Part shown: positions 58,647-62,872 of the stretch, one piece after another
How positions within the stretch are numbered: position 1 is the first letter of the stretch
Layout of the letters: each line of letters starts with the position of its first letter
Assembly: GCF_031157275.1 (NCBI RefSeq)
Contig: NZ_JAVIFW010000034.1
Location: 1 to 62,872 of the forward strand
DNA length: 62,872 nt
Direction: 5' to 3'
From: Streptomyces sp. LHD-70
GTDB taxonomy: Bacteria > Actinomycetota > Actinomycetes > Streptomycetales > Streptomycetaceae
Program-made: the position numbers and the translations under genes
The notes under the pieces: generated by a model
Seen by the model: only the letters and a program-made list of their open reading frames with translations
Told to the model about the DNA's origin: nothing
Database searches by the model: none

Positions 58647-59312
58647 TCAGTCGTGCCGGGCGTCGAGCCGCGCCTGCGCCCGCCGTGCGACCTGCTCGGC
58701 GCTCACCCCGCCCGAGGCCGCCTCGTACTGACGCAACTTGCCGCTTCCCAGCGCGATCGTGGCCCGTGGGCGCATGGGTTCGTCGGCCCGCCGGGCGAGC
58801 AGGACAATCTCGTCGACCGTGGTCGTCATGACATCGAGCCGGGCCGTGCACTCGGCGACGACGGGGCGCGGGTCGCGGGCCCGGCCCAGGGACAGGTGCG
58901 GGGTGAAGTTCCTGTGCCGCCCACGGCACAGTGGGAAACACCCGGCCAGCGAGTCGTACAGCTCCTGCCACGGCGCCCGCCCCGCGGCAGCAGGATCGAG
59001 CCACACCGTCGAGTACGCCCGGTGGCGGAACACACGTACCCCTGACAGCCGCGCCGTGAACACCCGCGTCCGCGCCGCCACCGCGGTGAGCAGCGGGAGC
59101 GCCTGCTCGAACTCGGCCTCCGGTACGAACCCGAAGAGCACGTTGACGTGCGGAGGCCAGCGGCGGATCTGCGGATCGTGCTCCTGCCGGATCCCCTGAA
59201 TCGCGGGCCACAGCCCGAGCGGTGGGATCCATGCGACTGCGGTACGGGCCGTCGGAGCCGCATCGCACACCCCGACCGGCCCGAGTCCATCGGCGTTCAA
59301 GCCCTTCTCCAT
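58647..59312 (-). CDS. 2'-5' RNA ligase/2H phosphoesterase family protein
   Basis: A 221-residue protein of the 2H phosphoesterase superfamily. The two histidine motifs are WPPHVNVLFGF near residue 52 and NFTPHLSLGRA near 135 (H-x-N and H-x-S instead of the standard H-x-T/S). These enzymes hydrolyse or ligate 2',3'-cyclic phosphates or 2'-5' linkages in RNA or nucleotides. ATG 59312 is preferred to the frame start at 59390. It has no obvious functional neighbour. Confidence 0.75.
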   Translation of the reverse strand: MEKGLNADGLGPVGVCDAAPTARTAVAWIPPLGLWPAIQGIRQEHDPQIRRWPPHVNVLFGFVPEAEFEQALPLLTAVAARTRVFTARLSGVRVFRHRAYSTVWLDPAAAGRAPWQELYDSLAGCFPLCRGRHRNFTPHLSLGRARDPRPVVAECTARLDVMTTTVDEIVLLARRADEPMRPRATIALGSGKLRQYEAASGGVSAEQVARRAQARLDARHD

Positions 59313-59349
59313 ACGGCCATGGTCCCTCGAACCACACGATCTCTGAGCC

Positions 59350-59820
59350 TCAGCCCACGATGAAAGGTGCGTATCCGACCGGGACTTCACTCACCTGAAG
59401 GTCCGAGAAGACCAAGGTCAGGTCGTGCGCGTTGGTCTCCAGGTGGACCTCGTGGAAGTCGATCCCGACATTCTTTGTCCAGCGGCGGGTGGTCTCCGAC
59501 TCGGGACGAAGCTCCGCTCCGTACAGCTCATGAAACTTCACGCCCCACACGTAACCGCCGAGGTCAGGGTCGGCCGTTTCGGGGTCGAGGAGACGGTCGT
59601 CCAGGGAGGCCCGCCAGGTCTCCGCCGGCAGGAACGTCTCGCATCGGGCCTCGATGCAGTACCGGAAGAGGTACCGCAGGCAGGTCGGCGCCTCGCCGTG
59701 TCGGGGGCCGCACCCCACATCGATGATGACCTCGTAGTCGCGCATGTAGTTCGTGTATCCGTGGTGCACGACAAGGTTGTCGACGGTCTTGTTCAGCTGC
59801 TCGAGAAGGGCGGTGTCCAT
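59350..59820 (-). CDS. Hypothetical protein (YxiG-like)
   Basis: A 156-residue cytoplasmic protein of mixed alpha/beta character, well biased in codon use. Features seen: HHGYTNYMRDYEVIIDVGCG near the start, a FRYCIEARCET block, GGYVWGVKFHELYGAEL, and a C-terminal beta-rich end. I think it resembles YxiG-like proteins found with toxin-immunity or SUKH-type genes, but this is a weak impression. GTCAGGTGAGG upstream of ATG 59820 supports the start. Confidence 0.65.
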   Translation of the reverse strand: MDTALLEQLNKTVDNLVVHHGYTNYMRDYEVIIDVGCGPRHGEAPTCLRYLFRYCIEARCETFLPAETWRASLDDRLLDPETADPDLGGYVWGVKFHELYGAELRPESETTRRWTKNVGIDFHEVHLETNAHDLTLVFSDLQVSEVPVGYAPFIVG

Positions 59821-59959
59821 GCCGTCGTTCTACCTCACCTGACATGCTCTTCGACGCGAGATTTACGGGCGTCAGGAACCGTCGTCTCGGAGAACGGGGG
59901 TTGTCAGTCCCCTCAAGTAGCCTTCCCGCGACCACGACTTCCCGGAAGGACTTCGAGAG

Positions 59960-61453
59960 TTGACTGACCTGGCCGCGTTCCCGCTCCCCTTCACCGCTTC
60001 CCACTCGATGCCGCTGGCGCCGCCCAGAACCCGGCGGGAACTGGAGATGATCCAGTGCAGCGCCCACATACGGTCGAAGCCGGACTGGTTCGACAAGTTG
60101 AAGGAATCCGCCATCGTCGCCAGGTGGACGCGGGAAGCGGCCGGCCAGGGCATGACCGAGGCGCAGATTCGCTATGTGCTCGCCGAACTCGCGCACTACG
60201 CCGGGCTGCGGGACGGGCGTACGGGCATCGAGGTGTCCGCCGTCGACGGCGTGTGGCAGTCGGACGTCCTGGTCGACGACAAGCTCAGGTCCCGGCTGCG
60301 TGAGGCGGTGCGGGTTCTGGAAGAGGTCCCCGAGGAGGAGCAGGACTGGCATCCGGGATCGGACGGCCAGGTGCTGGATCTCGTGCACCCCTCGCTGTTC
60401 TGCAACGTACGCGAGGCGAGCGGCGGGCCCGAGCGGGCATGGGAGAGCCCGGCGGCGAAGGAGTGGACGAAGTACCAGTTCTCCCAGAAGTTCCAGTGGC
60501 TGCCCACGGACGTCGAGACCGGGGATGACGGCGACGTCTCCTTCCTCTCGTACGTCAACAACGTCCACCCCGTGGCTCACCACGAACTCGCCTCCGTACT
60601 ACCGGAGTTGCTGGGCCGCATGCTGCCGCTCCTGGAGAACGTCCTCACCGATCTGCGCCACCCGCGGCCCCTGCGGATCGAGGGGGACCCGTACTCCTGG
60701 TACGAGGACAGCGAACCGGTCCCGCCGGAGGGCGACGACGCGGACGCGGACGCCGCATACGAGGAGGCCATGGACGACTGGTGGGACAACCGCCGCCCGG
60801 TTGTCCCCGACGCCCCGGAGTTCAGGGCTCCCACCGCACCCGACGACGCCGCCCGGGTCGACCTGCGCGGCCGGCGCCTCCAGGTCATCGTGAAGCTCGC
60901 CACCATTCAACTCACCCCGGACAAACCGGAGTACGCCGGTGGCTCCTGGCATGTCGAGGGCATGATGAACGAGCGGATCGTCTCGACCGCCCTCTACTAC
61001 TGGGACTGCGAGAACATCACCGAGAGCAGGCTGAGCTTCCGGGCCGCGGTCGACGACCCGGACTACGAGCAGAACGACGACGCCGGCATGAGTGACGTCT
61101 ACGGCCTCGACAACGAGGATCCGCTGAACCAGGTCCTTGGTTCGGCGGCGACGCCGGAGGGCCGCTGCCTGGCGTTCCCGAACATCCTGCAGCACCGAGT
61201 CGGCTCGTTCCGCCTCGCCGACCCCACCCGGCCGGGACACCGCAAGATCCTTGCGTTCTTCCTGGTCGACCCGTCGAAGCACATCGTCTCGACCTCCGAC
61301 ATACCGCCCCAGCAGCCATGGTCCGACACCTCGACCATGACACTGGACCAGGCCAAGACCTACCGCGAACAGCTCATGCATGAACGGAAGTTCTTCGTCG
61401 ACGAGCACAACGAGCAGCTCTACGAGCGAGAGTTCTCCCTCTGCGAGCACTGA
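59960..61453 (+). CDS. DUF4246 family protein, putative Fe(II)/2-oxoglutarate-type oxygenase fold
   Basis: A 497-residue cytoplasmic protein of the DUF4246 type, a family best known from fungi. Typical features: RELEMIQCSAHIRSKPDWFD near residue 35, YQFSQKFQWLPTDV, and VSFLSYVNNVHPVAHHELAS. The C-terminal third has a double-stranded beta-helix look: GGSWHVEGMMNERI with His331 and Glu333 (H-x-E), distal His412 in NILQHRVGSF, and Arg in PGHRKILAFF, matching the H-x-D/E, H, R layout of Fe(II)/2-oxoglutarate dioxygenases. That activity is my inference. TTG 59960 follows GAAGGA. It stands alone between convergent or divergent genes. Confidence 0.75.
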   Translation: MTDLAAFPLPFTASHSMPLAPPRTRRELEMIQCSAHIRSKPDWFDKLKESAIVARWTREAAGQGMTEAQIRYVLAELAHYAGLRDGRTGIEVSAVDGVWQSDVLVDDKLRSRLREAVRVLEEVPEEEQDWHPGSDGQVLDLVHPSLFCNVREASGGPERAWESPAAKEWTKYQFSQKFQWLPTDVETGDDGDVSFLSYVNNVHPVAHHELASVLPELLGRMLPLLENVLTDLRHPRPLRIEGDPYSWYEDSEPVPPEGDDADADAAYEEAMDDWWDNRRPVVPDAPEFRAPTAPDDAARVDLRGRRLQVIVKLATIQLTPDKPEYAGGSWHVEGMMNERIVSTALYYWDCENITESRLSFRAAVDDPDYEQNDDAGMSDVYGLDNEDPLNQVLGSAATPEGRCLAFPNILQHRVGSFRLADPTRPGHRKILAFFLVDPSKHIVSTSDIPPQQPWSDTSTMTLDQAKTYREQLMHERKFFVDEHNEQLYEREFSLCEH

Positions 61454-61474
61454 GCCCTGAGGGCTGAGCCGTGA

Positions 61475-61503
61475 GGGCCCGTGCAGCGCATCCGCACGGG
61501 CCC
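61475..61503. terminator. Hairpin terminator between convergent genes
   Basis: Perfect 10-bp stem GGGCCCGTGC with GCACGGGCCC and 9-base loop. Confidence 0.7.
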
Positions 61504-61530
61504 CGCACCGGCCGTCGGGTCGGGTTTCGG

Positions 61531-62865
61531 TCAGCGCACGCCGTCCTGGCCCCGCACGTACCAGAGGCCGACGAGGGAGACGACGGCGACGCCCATGTAG
61601 TACAGGCTGGGCGAGTCGAGGGAGCCGGTGCGGTCGATGAGCCAGGTCAGCACGAGCGGCGCGATGCCGCCAAGGAGGGTCACGCCGAGGTTGTAGGCGG
61701 TCGAGACGGCGGTGGTCCGTACCTCGCCCGGGTACAGGGAGGTGAGCAGCGCGGGGAGCGGGGCGAAGTAGAACGCCATGATCACGCCGAGTACCGCGAT
61801 GACGAGCACCAGTGTGGGCACCGTCGGCGAGCTGGTCAGCGCCCTGAAGAGCGGCCACGCGAGCAGCAGTGCGGCGGCGGCCGCCCACGTCATCACGCGC
61901 GCCGGCCCCACCCGGTCCGCCAGCCTGCCGACGAACGGCACCCCGACGAGCGTGACGAGACCGGCGACGGCACCGCCGAGGTAGGCGGCGTCGGCGGGCA
62001 CCCCGAGGCTCTTCACCGCGAAGGTCGGCATGTAGAGGATGAGGTAGACGGAGATCGTCGCGACGCCGACGCACGCGGCCCCGGCGAGCACCCGCCCGAG
62101 GTGACGCGTCAGGGTGGACCGGACCGGCGCGTGCTCCCGCGGCCCCTGGCTGAACTCCTCGGTCTCGGACAGCCGCGCCCGGATGTACAGGCCGACGGGG
62201 CCGACGAGAACGCCCACGATGAACGGAATCCGCCAGCCCCAGGCGTACAGGTCCTCCTCGGACAGGTACGTGAACAGCACGTATCCGAAGGTCGAGGCGA
62301 GGAACATCGACACCCCCTGACTGGCCACCTGCCAGGAGGAGTAGTAGGCCTTGCGGTGCGGTGCCGTCTCGATGAGAAACGTCGTGGCCGTACCGAACTC
62401 CGCACCGGCCGAGAAGCCCTGGACGAGCCGCGAGATCAGGATGATCAGGCCCGCCCACGCGCCGATCGCCTGGTGGGTGGGGGCAGCGGCCATGAGCACG
62501 GTCCCGGCCATCATGAGCAGAAGCGTCAGAGTGAGGGCCTTCTTTCGGCCGTACCGGTCGCCGTAGCCACCGATGAGCAGACCGCCCAGGGGTCGTACGA
62601 GGTAGGAGATCGCGAAGGTGGCGAAGGTGAGGATGAGACCGAGGCCCGCGTCACCGCCGGGGAAGAAGTTCTTCGCGATGACGACCGCGAACGACGCGTA
62701 GACGATGATGTCGAACCACTCGAGGGCCGCACCGATCGAGCTGCTGATCACCGCCTTGCGGGCGGCCGCGAGACGTTCCGGCGAGAGGGGCAGCGCGGAG
62801 GGGACGGCGGTGAAGAAGGCGCAGGTCTCGCTGGTGGAGACCGACGGCAACCAGCTCAAGGGCAT
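61531..62865 (-). CDS. MFS transporter, metabolite:H+ symporter (MHS) type; start possibly beyond the window
   Basis: A membrane protein of at least 444 residues with twelve helices. AAARKAVISSSIGAALEWFD leads into helix 1, and GGLLIGGYGDRYGRKKALTL is the motif A loop, as in MHS transporters (ShiA, KgtP, ProP). It is a distant relative of the transporter at 11686-13122. The first 35 residues (rich in Ser/Pro with Trp) look unlike a normal N-terminus; the only ATG is seven bases from the edge and the frame stays open, so the real start may lie outside. Confidence 0.85.
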   Translation of the reverse strand: MPLSWLPSVSTSETCAFFTAVPSALPLSPERLAAARKAVISSSIGAALEWFDIIVYASFAVVIAKNFFPGGDAGLGLILTFATFAISYLVRPLGGLLIGGYGDRYGRKKALTLTLLLMMAGTVLMAAAPTHQAIGAWAGLIILISRLVQGFSAGAEFGTATTFLIETAPHRKAYYSSWQVASQGVSMFLASTFGYVLFTYLSEEDLYAWGWRIPFIVGVLVGPVGLYIRARLSETEEFSQGPREHAPVRSTLTRHLGRVLAGAACVGVATISVYLILYMPTFAVKSLGVPADAAYLGGAVAGLVTLVGVPFVGRLADRVGPARVMTWAAAAALLLAWPLFRALTSSPTVPTLVLVIAVLGVIMAFYFAPLPALLTSLYPGEVRTTAVSTAYNLGVTLLGGIAPLVLTWLIDRTGSLDSPSLYYMGVAVVSLVGLWYVRGQDGVR

Positions 62866-62872
62866 CTGGCAC

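Noticed and set aside
62829..62872. Plus-strand coding start at the right edge (reads LVETDGNQLKGIW)
   Set aside because: Too short to judge and antisense to the transporter N-terminus; left as an open question about the true transporter start.

Overview
This 62.9-kb window is chromosomal DNA of a high-GC actinomycete, almost certainly a Streptomyces. The evidence is the strong G/C bias at third codon positions, frequent GTG and TTG starts with AGGAGG-type ribosome sites, secreted and lipoprotein-rich gene content, a rifamycin-associated element upstream of a rifampin phosphotransferase, and actinobacterial family types throughout. No ribosomal RNA, CRISPR array, phage module or replication origin is visible. 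Gene content is accessory: many small catabolic or transport cassettes, each with its own regulator, separated by intergenic repeats and gene relics.

Layout. 1-2300: the outer end of an IS481-type element, a secreted PQQ-type sugar dehydrogenase and a decayed TnpB with its right end. 2300-8350: a dienelactone hydrolase; a leftward cassette of MFS transporter, Asp/Glu-racemase-fold enzyme and CE4-type hydrolase opposed by a FadR-type regulator with palindromic sites between them; and a metallo-beta-lactamase-fold hydrolase. 8390-13120: a secreted PheC-like protein, then a LacI regulator, a D-2-hydroxyacid dehydrogenase and an MHS-type transporter. 13480-14860: a membrane protein with two RCK-like domains. 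14900-21270: an N-succinylamino acid racemase, COG3375-like GNAT enzyme, PucR regulator, M20 desuccinylase-like hydrolase and APC amino-acid permease, which together look like a D- to L-amino acid conversion pathway. 21450-28170: an FG-GAP protein, an atypical tRNA-like gene, a LacI regulator and a leftward NCS2 permease, amidohydrolase and TSUP operon behind a perfect double palindrome.

28380-32300: malonyl-CoA decarboxylase and malonyl-CoA synthetase in one continuous reading frame, divergent from a GntR regulator. 32550-38330: hypothetical genes, a SUKH-like protein, an SDR/TetR pair, an orphan sugar-binding lipoprotein, a RibD/DHFR-like reductase and a relic of dnaE. 38430-42160: glucarate dehydratase, an ACS-family transporter, a HIT protein and the tail of a lost GntR/FCD regulator. 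42430-51710: a sugar ABC importer, a GH13 alpha-glucosidase and two secreted beta-helix glycoside hydrolases of GH87 type, a coherent alpha-1,3-glucan utilisation locus. 51780-55240: acyl-CoA ligase and methyltransferase relics, then rph with its RAE. 55440-62870: a GT-C-like membrane protein, a DUF4232 lipoprotein, small hypotheticals, a 2H phosphoesterase, a DUF4246 putative oxygenase and an MHS-family transporter that may run off the end.

A notable background feature is the number of short intergenic tandem repeats (5, 10, 12, 14, 15, 24 and 39 bp units). In one case (28378-31455) such a repeat lies in the linker of a fused reading frame. All functional assignments are from reading the sequence; no searches were run.
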